From positions 1,798,001 to 1,862,000 of the forward strand of contig JAUZTG010000034.1 in NCBI GenBank assembly GCA_030734395.1: a stretch of DNA of 64,000 nt. Direction: 5' to 3'. Numbering within the stretch: the first letter of the stretch is position 1; each line of letters starts with the position of its first letter. The stretch is from Sarocladium kiliense. Its lineage: Eukaryota > Ascomycota > Sordariomycetes > Hypocreales > Sarocladiaceae. The position numbers were made by a program, and so were the translations under genes. Of the stretch, positions 23,086 through 33,600 are shown piece by piece. The notes under the pieces were generated by a model, which made no database searches, was not told where the DNA came from, and worked only from the letters and a program-made list of their open reading frames with translations.

Positions 23086-25305
23086 TCAACGAAGCATATA
23101 AGAAAGATCAGGGAGAGCCTTGAGCGTGCGCTTAACGAATGCCTGTTCATCTGCCGTTAAAGGTGGAGTCAGTCCTGTCGAGGCTGATTCAGGCTTTGCC
23201 GCGATGGATGGCGTGAGGGTAGTCGCGAGGTCATTTGACGCCCGACTCGGGACTGTCTCTGCTGTCGTTTGTGACTCTGGCTCGAGCCAGGACCCCAAAC
23301 CGCCTCCACCATCATCTGCTGATGTGGGCTGAGTCTGGTTCATGTCTTGCCATGGATCGATACTCGTCTGATTAAACTCCGGTGTACTGGTCTTGAAAGC
23401 CGCAGGTATGTCAAGGAGCTCAGACCCAGTCTCGGGAATTGGGGGGCGGGCCGGGGGTGGAGCATCCTTAACCTTAACCATCACATCGGCAGTGGCTCTT
23501 GCCGGTGCCATCGTCTCCGGGACAGTTGCTTCTGAAGGCCAGGTGGGGGATGATACCATCTCGCCCCATTCATCGTCATCGTCATTATCGGCTTCTTCGA
23601 TGGGCTGACTCTTCAAGGACTGTGATGTAGGTCCGTTCGAGATGATGGCGTTCAATGATCGTGGTGCTTGCGCAGGAGGGGCAAGTATCGGGGACAGGGC
23701 CTTTCGAGTAGCATTATGTGCATCAATGGCCTGTGGCTTGTCTTCAGCCCCCGCTGTTCCTTGAGGTTCAGAGCTCCAGCCAAAACTAGGCGCAATGGAT
23801 GATGCTACACTCAAGGGAGGCGCTATCCAGCCATTTCGTTTTGGTTCGTCGAGGGATGGCTTCCCCACGGACGCCGTGCCATCAGCTTCTGCGTTCCATC
23901 CGAAAGCTGCACTCGACGGAGAAGGCAGCGACCCTTTTGATCCCCTTGATGTACCAGATATTGAACGACGGTGACTTTTCTTCCCAAAAAGCTCCCCGAT
24001 CTCGACTTGTGGCGCCTGGGAATCCCAATTGAACATACTGGCCCCAACAGGCCCCGTTCGCCGTCCAAGCACCACGCGTCCTGCGATCGAGTCCTCCTCC
24101 ATCCATCGCCGCACAATGTGCAGCGTACGGTTCCGCACTTCCGATGAGCGCCAGTCAAGACGAACATAGTCTTCATCGTTGCCCTGATTATGCTGGCGCA
24201 TGGGTCCACGCCGAGAGATGCGATACCAAGCTTTGCGTTCAGAGATGGAGGCAAATGTATCGTCGATGATGACGTCCGGTACAGGTTCTGGGTCGATAGA
24301 TGGTGTAGGAGTCGCGGGGAATAGTTCATCCAGATATTTCAGATCGTAAGCGTACGGTATCGAAGGTACCTTGGCGTCAATAGAAATCGCAGGGTTCGCT
24401 TCTGTTGCCTGATCCGCCAACTCCCTCTGCACTAGCTCTTCCTGCTCTGTTGGCGATGGCTCATGCTCAGAGGCATCGTCTGAGAAATCACTGCTATTTT
24501 TCTCATCCTGTAGTGATGTTGGCTGCGTCGCGGGTGGTTGCTCTTTGTCTTCTGGAACCCCAAGCTGAACTTCCTCGTCGTCTTGTTCTGTCACACCATC
24601 CGAGCCGACCAGTACTATTCGTGGCCCGGCAACGAGCGGTTCCGCAGGGGAATTCCTTCGTTTTGCTATTCCATCGTACATATGCACAAGCTCTTGAACT
24701 TTCGATGGCTGTCGGGTTGCCTCCGGGCGATCGGGGGCTGCCGTCGCTCGAGTCGGTTCGCCAGTGGGGGACTCTGCGCGATCTAATGATTCGTCCTCAT
24801 GTTTGACATCCTCAGCTTCCAATGTTGGGCTTCCTTTGGATGCTGGTTCTTGCTCTCTGGCGTCCGGGATTCCAGGTACCGCCTCCTGTGCATGGGTTTC
24901 TGGCTTCTCTTCCTGTAGCTTGATTGCGAAAGGGTCCTCCCCAAGACTGATAGCCGAATCAACTGTAATGGGTACGCCTCTCTCGCTTTTTCGTTCCTCT
25001 GTAATATCTGATCTTGAGTCCAGCATTCCCAGCCTTCCCCACGGCTCTGGAGATACATGTCTCGAAACGGTGCCACTCCTTGCTGGCCTCAAGCCTGGGC
25101 TTCTTCCCCAGCCTGGGCTGTCTGTGCCACCACCTCCCTCTGCCGCGTTCCAGCCTCCCCAGGCATCGTCTTCATCGTCTGCAGTCCACGGGGATGCAAC
25201 CTTATGCGGTGTCTGTGGAGTGTGTACTTGCGGTGGCGGAGCGGGCAGGTCGAGCTTCAGCTGCGTGTCATCTGTGGCCCACGGCGAGCCCCATGGGTCG
25301 TCCAT
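23086..25305 (-). CDS. Large disordered conserved-type protein, unknown function
   Basis: An uninterrupted frame encodes 739 residues from the ATG at 25305 (M-D-D-P-W-G-S-P-W); an upstream ATG at 25329 would add eight residues. The protein is mostly low-complexity: Pro, Glu, Ser and Asp rich, with repeated short D-P-W / S-P-W / D-A-W-G-G-W tryptophan motifs in the first 70 residues and D-P-W-Q-D-M near the end. A more ordered block around residues 350-430 (IIDDTFASISERKAWYRISR, then L-D-W-R-S-S-E-V and HIVRRWMEED) looks like the conserved core. It ends FVKRTLKALPDLSYML. Repeated D-P-W/W-G motifs resemble endocytic-adaptor binding peptides, so a trafficking role is possible but unproven. Confidence 0.72.
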   Translation of the reverse strand: MDDPWGSPWATDDTQLKLDLPAPPPQVHTPQTPHKVASPWTADDEDDAWGGWNAAEGGGGTDSPGWGRSPGLRPARSGTVSRHVSPEPWGRLGMLDSRSDITEERKSERGVPITVDSAISLGEDPFAIKLQEEKPETHAQEAVPGIPDAREQEPASKGSPTLEAEDVKHEDESLDRAESPTGEPTRATAAPDRPEATRQPSKVQELVHMYDGIAKRRNSPAEPLVAGPRIVLVGSDGVTEQDDEEVQLGVPEDKEQPPATQPTSLQDEKNSSDFSDDASEHEPSPTEQEELVQRELADQATEANPAISIDAKVPSIPYAYDLKYLDELFPATPTPSIDPEPVPDVIIDDTFASISERKAWYRISRRGPMRQHNQGNDEDYVRLDWRSSEVRNRTLHIVRRWMEEDSIAGRVVLGRRTGPVGASMFNWDSQAPQVEIGELFGKKSHRRSISGTSRGSKGSLPSPSSAAFGWNAEADGTASVGKPSLDEPKRNGWIAPPLSVASSIAPSFGWSSEPQGTAGAEDKPQAIDAHNATRKALSPILAPPAQAPRSLNAIISNGPTSQSLKSQPIEEADNDDDDEWGEMVSSPTWPSEATVPETMAPARATADVMVKVKDAPPPARPPIPETGSELLDIPAAFKTSTPEFNQTSIDPWQDMNQTQPTSADDGGGGLGSWLEPESQTTAETVPSRASNDLATTLTPSIAAKPESASTGLTPPLTADEQAFVKRTLKALPDLSYMLR

Positions 25306-26386
25306 GATCGCGCATGTCGCGCTGATCAATCTAGGGCGTCGGCGGGGTCGATTCGATCTTGCGCGTGTATCATAAGGTCGTTCGATGCGTCATGGCCGTT
25401 TGTCGTACGAACAGAGCCTGAAGTCGCGTGGCGTGGGTAAGTATGCGGCGCTGCCGGCAATCTTTGGCACTCGTCCCAGTCGTCAATTCGGGTACTTGAG
25501 CGGTTCGACACTAGTCGTGGAGTATGTGTGGAGGCTGCGAGCAACGATGAAGCAAATGTGATCGAGGTTATTGCAGATGTAGCTTTAGGATAGACATGGT
25601 CAGGGGAGATCAAGGTGTTGGCGACGCGATACCTACCGCAGGTAGTTCCCACTCCAGGAATGCTAACCTGGAGGCTGTCTGAGCGTGAGCTAACCACGAA
25701 CTTCCACTCTGTGGTTGTTCCTTTCTACAAACAAGTGTATCGGTGCAGGCTTTCTCCTTAATATCGAGTTTCTGAATCGGATGGATTCAATTTAGACGGT
25801 GCGGTGGCATGGTTCACGGGCACAGCCTGTGAAAGACGTTCTCGCTGCCTTCACACCATTTCTCTGTCTTAAAGCCTGCAGACTGGACGCTTTGCCACAG
25901 GCCAAATTGATAACACACGAATCTCACTAACAGAATCTGAGTCGATCTTTAAAAACCGATATGGTATATAGCCCAAAAAGGAATTATTGCCTACGCAAAA
26001 AGCAAATGACAGGAGCAAATGGACAGAGCACCTATTATACCTGTGACAGATGAGGCGAATCTCCTGCTACTATCAACGGAGGCCAGGATCAGTGTTCGTG
26101 AAGGCAATAGACCAAACTACACGAAGGAAATCAGGAAAGTGAGATTAGAAAGCAAAATATACCCGCGTGAAAGACTATTTCGTCATCAGAGATCATGGAC
26201 ATATTCTTTCTACGATATGTCTGTTATGCTAATTTCATCACCCAACAAAGGGGCCTCAAAAGAACCTCCAGCTCCGCGCTAATGTCCCACGCAAGTTTCA
26301 CAATGCAATGCTTACTTTATGAAGCAAAGACCAACAAAATCAGGATACGAAGCAAGATCGACGACGTGCTGAACACGTCTAGAGCC
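25306..26386. other. Intergenic region between two minus-strand genes
   Basis: This 1.1-kb stretch contains the promoter of the disordered-protein gene (right of 25305) and the 3' UTR of the CAF-1 subunit gene. It becomes A-rich from about 25950 to 26380. The plus-strand frame 26019-26282 looks like 3' UTR sequence rather than a gene. Confidence 0.4.
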
Positions 26387-28369
26387 TCACAGCTTCAGTT
26401 CATGGCCAGGCTTGAGTTCCCACTCCTTTAGCTTGTTGGCACCCTTCTTCTTCTCGGCCACGACTTCGATCGTGTTCTTCACTTCAGCTCGCGAGCTTCG
26501 GTCCCGAAATTGCTGGTATACAACGTCCACCATGCCCACCTTGGAAAGCAGTTTGTTGGCAAGAATGGCCCGCTTCACGTCGTCCAGAATATCATCTCTG
26601 ACAAGTTTAACGGTGTCGGTGGGTGCCGGAACAGGCTTGCTAAGCACTGCGAACGCGTTCGCTGGAGCGGGCGGAGGTGCCATGGCAGTTGACTGCTCGG
26701 GTTGAGGAGCCGCCTTGGTCACTACTGTCTTCTTGGGTTCAGGTTCCCAGTACGCTGTTGACCAAGGGTCAATGGGCTTGTTGCTTCCAAGTAAATCTGG
26801 TCAAAGTCAGTTTGCGTGAATCGTCTTATGACTAATGAAAGGGCTTACCGTGGATGTACTCCATCTTGTGATCTTGCATGATAGGATCCTGCCTTTGGTC
26901 TCCCTCGAAGCAGATCCCAGTGCTTTCAGGCTCCATTGTGTTAACGAATATGCGCCTTGCCAGGCCTGCATCTTCCGAGTCATCCAGAAAGCCGTCCATG
27001 TCATCCTCGTCATCCAACTCCTCTTCGTCATCATCGACGTCCACATCCTCTCCCTCGTCCTCTTGCCACTCGGCCTCCGAATCATAGTCGTAGTCGAGCT
27101 CCAACGTCCGGTCAACTGGTTTCTGAGCAAGCCCTCTCAAGTTCGGCCTGCCGAGCAAGAAAGGCTTGTAGGTTGCAGTGCCGTAGTACGGCGGTCGAAC
27201 ATCGCGAGAGAACGCAATAACCTTCACGGGGATCTTAGCAAGCTTACGCCGAGCCTCGCGCATGATATTATCAGCCTCGTTGCCACCACTGTTCTGCGCC
27301 GTCTCCATCGCCTTGTATGCCGTTTCCATGATGTGTCGAACTGGGTGATGGACGCAGCCGCGCCTTGGCGGCCTTGATGGTAGCTCCAAAAGCTTGACCG
27401 GATCGAATGGTGACAGGTCATGCGTCCTTTGGCCGCTGATATATTCGTCGAGGATTTTCGACTTGACTTCACGTGTCTCTTCGTCCATCTTATTTGCGGG
27501 TTCTGCTATGCGAGTGTGTTCCTTGACGAAAAAGGGCTGAAACATCTTCGCATATTCCGACACCGTTGCTTTGGCCTCTGTTGATGATGGTGCAGGCTTT
27601 TGTGGTGAGTTAGCTGGGCCGGCACTCGACTCTTTTGCAGGCCGAGGCGCCCCGAAGAAGCTCTTGAGAGACGGCTGACTCTTTGCCTTCTTCTCTTCCG
27701 CCTCTGCCTTGCGCCTCAGCTCATCTTCTTTCTGTTGTTTCTTCTCATCGCGTTGCTGTGCCTTCAAACGGTCTTCCTCTTCCTTTTTCTTTCGCTTCTC
27801 CTCACGCTCTGCTGCACGAGCAGCTTTCTCCTTTTCAGCCTTGGCCTTGTCTTCTGCTTTTTGCCGCATCTTCTCTTCGCGTTCCTTCTTCTTCTCGGCT
27901 TCCTCTTTCTCACGCTTTTCCTTTTCTTCAGCTGTCAAGCGCTTGCGCTTCGGCGCGGATCCATTGGCAGTCGCCTGTGTCGTTTGGGGCGATGCTGCTG
28001 ACTGTGTTATGCCATTGGCCTGGCCAATCTTGTTTGGATGTTCAGTCTTCGAGGGTGTGAGCGGTGAAGGCGAGAGGCGCGCTGGTGTGCTGCTTCCACC
28101 GTCTGTCAAACTGGGGGAGAGGCATGGGGATCGTTGGCTTCCAGCATTTGCAGATGGAAGAGGAACTAGCATTCTGTTAGCACCTGGGCGAGTGGAAGTC
28201 AATTGTTCGACTCACGCTGGTCTGTTGAAGGAGGGAGTGCACGTAGACTACCCTCATACTCCGTCTTGACGACATCGTCGCCAACAAAATCATCATGACT
28301 TCGCTTCAAACTTGCAGTCTTCTGCACATTGGCCGACATCTCGAAAAGCGATATCTGAACTTCGTCCAT
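26387..28369 (-). CDS. Chromatin assembly factor 1 large subunit (Cac1/Rlf2/p150-like)
   Basis: Three exons (28369-28216, 28165-26849, 26796-26387) give 626 residues. The introns are 50 and 52 bases. The ATG at 28369 was chosen because the open frame upstream has no other ATG. Features in order: a basic nuclear N-terminus with K-R-S-H-D-D-F; the highly charged KER helix (about 125-213); a canonical PCNA-interacting box Q-P-S-L-K-S-F-F at about 216-223; a conserved block with PFFVKEHTRIAEP; an acidic ED domain at about 411-449; and a C-terminal winged-helix region ending near ...LKEWELKPGHELKL. CAF-1 deposits new H3-H4 on replicating DNA through PCNA. The family call is strong. The fungal PIP box directly after KER is as expected. 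Confidence 0.92.
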
Positions 28370-28480
28370 ATGGACTGTCGGGTGTCCGAGCAAGGTGGTC
28401 GTGATTCGAACTGACCCCGTGCTAAAGTGACTTGCTCGGTGTGGATGGCGAGTTCAGGGTGCTCTGATAGAAGAACCACG

Positions 28481-28486
28481 ACGCGT
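28481..28486. promoter_or_regulatory. MluI cell-cycle box (MCB, ACGCGT) upstream of the CAF-1 subunit
   Basis: A perfect palindromic ACGCGT lies 112 bases before the CAF-1 ATG. A TTGGCGCG element (E2F/MCB-like) follows at about 28499. MBF drives G1/S genes through ACGCGT in fungi, which fits a replication-coupled histone chaperone. This is inference from motif and position. Confidence 0.5.
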
Positions 28487-29624
28487 GCACCGCGTTAAGT
28501 TGGCGCGGGCGTGGCTGTCCGTGTCAAAGTATGGCGGTGCAGGGTCCACTCACCGTGCAGGGTGTGGTTCAAGGTGTGGCGTTCCATATTCCGAGGCTCT
28601 CTGCCAAAGGCATCGACAGACGTGAAGTCAAGGCTGAAATCGAATTATATTATGAGTGTGTCCCAAATGCAAAGTCCCATTCAATATTCCTTATCATGAG
28701 TGCTAGGTGGTGGCATATTCCAATTCTTTCACACTGGACAGGCCTCACTTGAAAACACAGTTAAGGAGTCTTCGGTGAATGTGACCTGCCCTGCGATTGC
28801 GACTGCGACTGGGTAAAGTCTAGTTCCTAGCTGTTATGTGATAAAGTTCCACCTAAACGCTTTACTCCTATGCCTCCAGGGCTGCACTCATCACCACGGG
28901 ATGGGACGTAAAAGGGTTCTTTCGGCCGAACTTCATGTGCCTGTAGACGAAAAGCCCCCCTAAAGAACCATGTTAAGCACTCAGTGGACGAAGTTGCGTC
29001 ACATGGGCCCGTAGAAATTTAGGGGTTTCAGGAATCGTGCTGACTGGCACGAGTTCTCAGGGTCTCCCTGCGATCCATGGTGGCGCAGAAGCTCGAGCTT
29101 CTCCAGAATACGAGCAATGATGTCGATCAACAGTGGCACTAGCACCTGGCTCCCTCCCAGCCAAGAGCTTTGTGGTCACGCATTATGATGTGAAAAGTGA
29201 TGGAGGAAAGTCTCATGTCAGAGCATAGCGAATGAATCCTATTTGGTATCGTGCCTTTCGGCGTCTCTGCTATGCTGAGGAAAGTTGGATCGCTTTTCTC
29301 TTTCGCGCCATTGCCGCTACCTTCCTGTCTCCTCCGTGAACGACGAAACCATGTCTTCCCATAAATCAGGCGGGTTTTTGAGCTGAAGAGCTCACAGCAT
29401 CCATTACTGCGTAACGAGGGGGTAAATTATGTATGGAAGGGGCCCAGCCCTTCGCAACGAGTGTGTAGGCGCAATGATCGTCATATACAGCCACAGAACG
29501 CCTTCCAATGCAAACCGAAACCTTCCAAAACGATAGTGTATAGTGTAACAAGCAAGGAGATGTAGCCCGATGACATTAGGCAGGGCTACTGTCCGGGATA
29601 AGCGGAAGAGGCATGTCTGAGACC
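28487..29624. other. Intergenic region between the CAF-1 subunit and a Ser-rich protein gene
   Basis: About 1.1 kb without a supported gene. It contains two copies of GTGCAGGGT around 28539-28565 and GT-rich sequence nearby. The remaining frames on both strands are short and unrecognisable. The right-hand end is the 3' flank of the next minus-strand gene. Confidence 0.4.
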
Positions 29625-30689
29625 TCAGTCAGGGTTGGCGATGAAAAGGCGGCCAGAGGTGAGTGTGGCCGTCCGCTCGTCAACGCTACCCCGTCTTCTG
29701 AGCTCCTCGGGACTCTTAACGCTCTTCTCACGAGTTAAGGCTGAGTGAAGGAGCGAATTGCTAGCGAGTCTGGGGGCGTTGCCAAGCTCCCCAACATTGT
29801 CTGCACGCTCAGCGCTACTGCCGCTAGCTGTGCTCCGAGCCTTGCCGCTGGCATTATCTGCTGTGACAGGCGCATTGTCCCCAGGCTGATCCTCCACCAA
29901 GCTGTCCGACCGCTCGGGAGTGTCGCCAGGGCTCCAACGACGGCCTGTCAAGCTGCCACTTCCACCCCCCGAGGTCCTGTAGCCAATGCCGCGACGCCCA
30001 CTTGCCGTACTACTGCGACCACTGCTGCCAGTTCGGCGGTGATGAAGGCGAGAGGCAGCTTGGGGATCCTCGTCATCACTGCTCTCTGCTTCGACCTCCG
30101 TGGCGCTGAGGCGAAGCGGAACACCCCCAACACCTACATGGTGATCCCCGGGAGCAAAGCCAACAACAGGTGTCTTTCCGTGGTGCCGTATCTTGGCAGC
30201 GACCTTGCCAGTAGCGCTGATGCCGGTGTTTGTACGGTTTCCGGAACTGTTCGAGCCATAAGAGCGATTGCCTCCCACGACTTCAAGATTTGCCCGCATT
30301 TTAGCAGCCTTGTGCTGCGCGGCTAAGCGGGGATCTTCATATTGTGCTCGATCGCACCAAACAGTTGCCTTTTGCTTCCGTAGCAAAGCAACGTAGCTAG
30401 TGGCCTGAATGCTGGCAGTACCACCGGATCGTGTTGATGTTGAGCGTCGCAAATCGGTCGTGGATGAGGTTCGGTAGGCAGCGGGAGGTTGCATGCTGGA
30501 TGTGGTACTGAACGTGTTGACGGAAGGCGAGCGGCGGGAATGCTGAGGGTTCATGCCAGGCTGGGCAAGGTGCTGAGGGTTCGCAGAGGGAGGCTGCATG
30601 GGGAAGACGTTGGATGAGGTCGTCCTCGTCCTTGAATGTGAATAGATGTTGGGTTCCATATGTCGCCCTGGCACCTGAGTACCCAGCAT
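29625..30689 (-). CDS. Ser/Arg/Gly-rich fungal protein with a conserved basic core, unknown function
   Basis: One continuous frame from the ATG at 30689 (MLGTQVPGRHMEPN) gives 354 residues. The open frame continues to 30992 but only through GTG/CTG codons, so I treat that part as 5' leader. A second candidate start is at 30659. Most of the protein is low complexity (Ser, Thr, Gly, Arg). One block stands out as ordered and likely conserved: S-Y-V-A-L-L-R-K-Q-K-A-T-V-W-C-D-R-A-Q-Y-E-D-P-R, followed by A-A-Q-H-K-A-A-K-M-R-A. A short acidic S-S-D-D-E-D patch and several R-x-x-S sites suggest phosphorylation. No enzyme motif is present and I do not recognise the family. Confidence 0.7.
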   Translation of the reverse strand: MLGTQVPGRHMEPNIYSHSRTRTTSSNVFPMQPPSANPQHLAQPGMNPQHSRRSPSVNTFSTTSSMQPPAAYRTSSTTDLRRSTSTRSGGTASIQATSYVALLRKQKATVWCDRAQYEDPRLAAQHKAAKMRANLEVVGGNRSYGSNSSGNRTNTGISATGKVAAKIRHHGKTPVVGFAPGDHHVGVGGVPLRLSATEVEAESSDDEDPQAASRLHHRRTGSSGRSSTASGRRGIGYRTSGGGSGSLTGRRWSPGDTPERSDSLVEDQPGDNAPVTADNASGKARSTASGSSAERADNVGELGNAPRLASNSLLHSALTREKSVKSPEELRRRGSVDERTATLTSGRLFIANPD

Positions 30690-33600
30690 GACTGGGATTG
30701 GTTGCTGGTATCCAGGAAGAGGAGGTCGAAGGGAGGAGTGTTTTGAGTATTGGCGCAGGGCGGCGAAGGAGCGAGACGATCGGTTTTGTGGACTACTCGT
30801 GGTAGTCCGAAGGGGCGGTTGCTGACTTCGTCGTAGTGGGCGTAGGCGGGAATCAGGGAGGGGAGCGAGAAGTAATGGGTAGTAATAGCGCCGTTTCGTC
30901 GAAGGGGAGGGAACCCTTGCTGGGAGCGATTTGGCGGGCGGTGCGATTTGTGACCTTTCGATGGCCTTGGGGCGTCTGTATGTGTCAGCCACGGGTGGTG
31001 GATCAGGTCCGTGTCAACAGTGCAGTACTGCAGCGGCCGCGAGTCGAGACGGTCAAACGGTTCAACGGTGAGCAGCCGATGAGGAGAGATGGAAAGGTAA
31101 GGGTAGGCTGGGGACACGAAGGTTTTAGTTTGTTGGTTTGGCAAATCGGGCTGAGAGTGTTGGCACCGTGTTGATCAAGTGCGAACCAAGCAAGTTGTGT
31201 GACTTGGAGGAGAGTTGGTACAAGGCGGCTAGCGACCAGGCTAGTTCCTTGAATCCTTGTGTACGGCCGAGTTCCTTGCACTGGCCACCGCCGAGCCTTG
31301 TCGGTGCCGTGTGGTGGTGGGCGCCTGTGGATGCGCTGGTAGGATGAACGGGTTCCGGGGCTAGCGCAGAGGCGGCGGCGGGCAAAAGATTGGCAATGAC
31401 GAAAGCATTAACTGATGATGGCGATCTATAATGGCTACTGATCTGCGAGGATGGACGAGATGAATGTTTGGTGGCAGCTGCAGTGAGGAGCAGAGGAGGG
31501 CATCTCGGCACCAGGTGAAGATTGTTGAGATGTAGAATTGGGTTTGCGCTGGTGAGAAAGTCAAGCAGCGCCTCCTACTGCCTGGCCTCAGTCCATTCTG
31601 GCGCGATTGCGGCATGTGGTGCCCTGCCCAGCTGGAGCAAGTGTTTGCTGGCTACGACCTGTGAACCTTGGGCGCATCACGGCAGTGAGTCCCAGTGGAG
31701 GTGGCTGTCAGACAGTGGCTGTTAGTGGCTGCCAGCTGCTGATGGCGGCAGAGCCGAACGGCCTCTCGTCCCACGTTGCATCCCATGATTGCCTCGCTCG
31801 ACTGACACCGGGCTGCGCTTAACCCCCACTCCCTTGCTCTCATGCCCCTCTTCTGGACACTGGCGCCATCCCATCCCACCTGTAGGACTCAGCTGCGCCC
31901 TCCCACCCACCTATCATCGGCCTGCAGGTGACCGATCCCAATCACCATCAACAAACAACAAATGCCATCAACACAGAAACCGCCTCAAAGCTACACAACA
32001 GACACTATAGCCGGCCCGGATGCATGGCGGCCGGGTTTCCCATCTTCCATTCGTTGATTCAGATCGCGGCTTCCGGCGCCAAGGGTCAGCTATGGCATGG
32101 TAAAGTCTCCATACCTGACCTGCTCGGCTCCAGACAAGGGTTCGTACGCCAGACTCTGAAGAGTGCTGGCAATAGATGGGTGCGCTAGTAAAGCTGCCTT
32201 ATCGTGGTCACCATCACATCGCCGTCAACACTGCCTCATAATGCCTCTAGGACCTGATGCTGACCCTGGCCAGGTTTGTCAATCTGACAGCATCACGGAT
32301 GCATAGCGTGCCATCGCATGTGTCACTTCCAAGGCAGCGAACCGTTGTTACCACCTTACCATCGTTGAAGAACTCAATCCTGGGCCTATAATGCCCACGA
32401 CTTAACAAGCCTGGGCCAATGGTCACAGATCTCAACACAACAATGATGCAATGATTTTCGCGCGGCGTCAGTTCTGCCTCAGATTCTTTCTTTCACCACA
32501 TGTGCTCTCCAGTCACTCAGGAAATACGCGAAGCCTATTGTTGACAGTGGCTTTCGCTTGACAACGCACGACCAGCAGCCTACCCAACAAACATGGCCGG
32601 CCAACCTGAACATCCTGTACCCAGACCAACACCCACCTATCGCCATGGGCCTGTCGACATGTGCCTCCCCACTCTTTGCGGCTTCCCGCTCCGGCGGGGC
32701 TTTGGAACCAATCCAGCTGAGTGTTGCGCTTCTGGTCAGTTTCCAGACAGCGAAGTTGGATATAAGTTCACATGCTCCTTTCGCGCTGGTGTATTGCGAT
32801 ACTTCGAGCGAACGTACCATATGTGGCATGGCAGTCTGCTCACCATCAGCCTTCCATGAACGCGGTAATGCGGTCAGCTATAAACTGCAAGCAAAGCATC
32901 GCGTGATTCACAAGTTCCGCCCTGTGTCATGTAGGACAACGCGGGCTCGCGGCCCATTCTGTCTACGATCCCACCATTGGCCCGATCCCGCTCTCCGCTT
33001 CAATGGAGCAAACGCGGTGAATAAGCTCAATGGTGCATTTCCATGGACTAGACTGGGACCGTTCCTTCACCTAGTGTTGAAACTCGGCAATCAAACTTGC
33101 TGTGCCTGTTAAGATAAGACCATTCGCCAAGCATGGAAGCCCTGGGCCGTTCGGCATGGTCCGGTACGGTGTTCCTATTCGTGCGCGCGATTATGTTGTC
33201 AAGATCATGACCCTGTTCTTCCAGCGCTCCGCACCTTGCTCATGTCACATCGGAGGCTGGTCAGGGCGGTCTGGACCATCGTGGATGGAGCCCAGTCAGA
33301 CCATGCTAACCGTGCTTGCATGACACTTTAGGCTTCGGTTAGTGGATGGGCTTCCAGTTCGGACTCGAGTATCCGGGGTGGCAGAATGCCTCAACTATCT
33401 CTATCGGGAGGGTGTTAGCCTAGCGGTGAGAGCGCATCAGCCAGGCCATCCTGCCCTACGGTGCCAGGCTGACCTGCTGTCTCAGCCAAGTCATCCGTGC
33501 ATATGCCACGAAACCACATCCACTTGAGAACTGCGTACGGCGCTGAACCCTTCGAGTCAATTTCCAACTTTCAGACATGCTCGAGGTCCTAGATCCTGTA

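Noticed and set aside
26019..26282. 87-codon plus-strand frame
   Set aside because: It lies in A-rich sequence downstream of the CAF-1 stop and has no domain; more likely 3' UTR read in antisense.
27709..28269. 186-codon plus-strand open frame rich in Ser and Phe
   Set aside because: It is antisense to the Lys/Glu-rich KER domain of the CAF-1 subunit; the composition is explained by that.
30690..30992. N-terminal extension of the Ser-rich protein to 30992
   Set aside because: The frame is open, but the upstream start is GTG; the first ATG is at 30689.
32558..33112. 184-codon plus-strand open frame in the gene-poor region
   Set aside because: No recognisable domain, no clear start context for the full frame, and composition like random GC-balanced sequence. 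Only the nested ATG at 32593 is mentioned as a weak candidate.
33416..33480. tRNA-like 5' half (TAGCCTAGCGGTGAGAGCGC)
   Set aside because: It resembles a D-arm, but no matching anticodon arm, T-loop (GGTTCRA) or closing acceptor stem follows.
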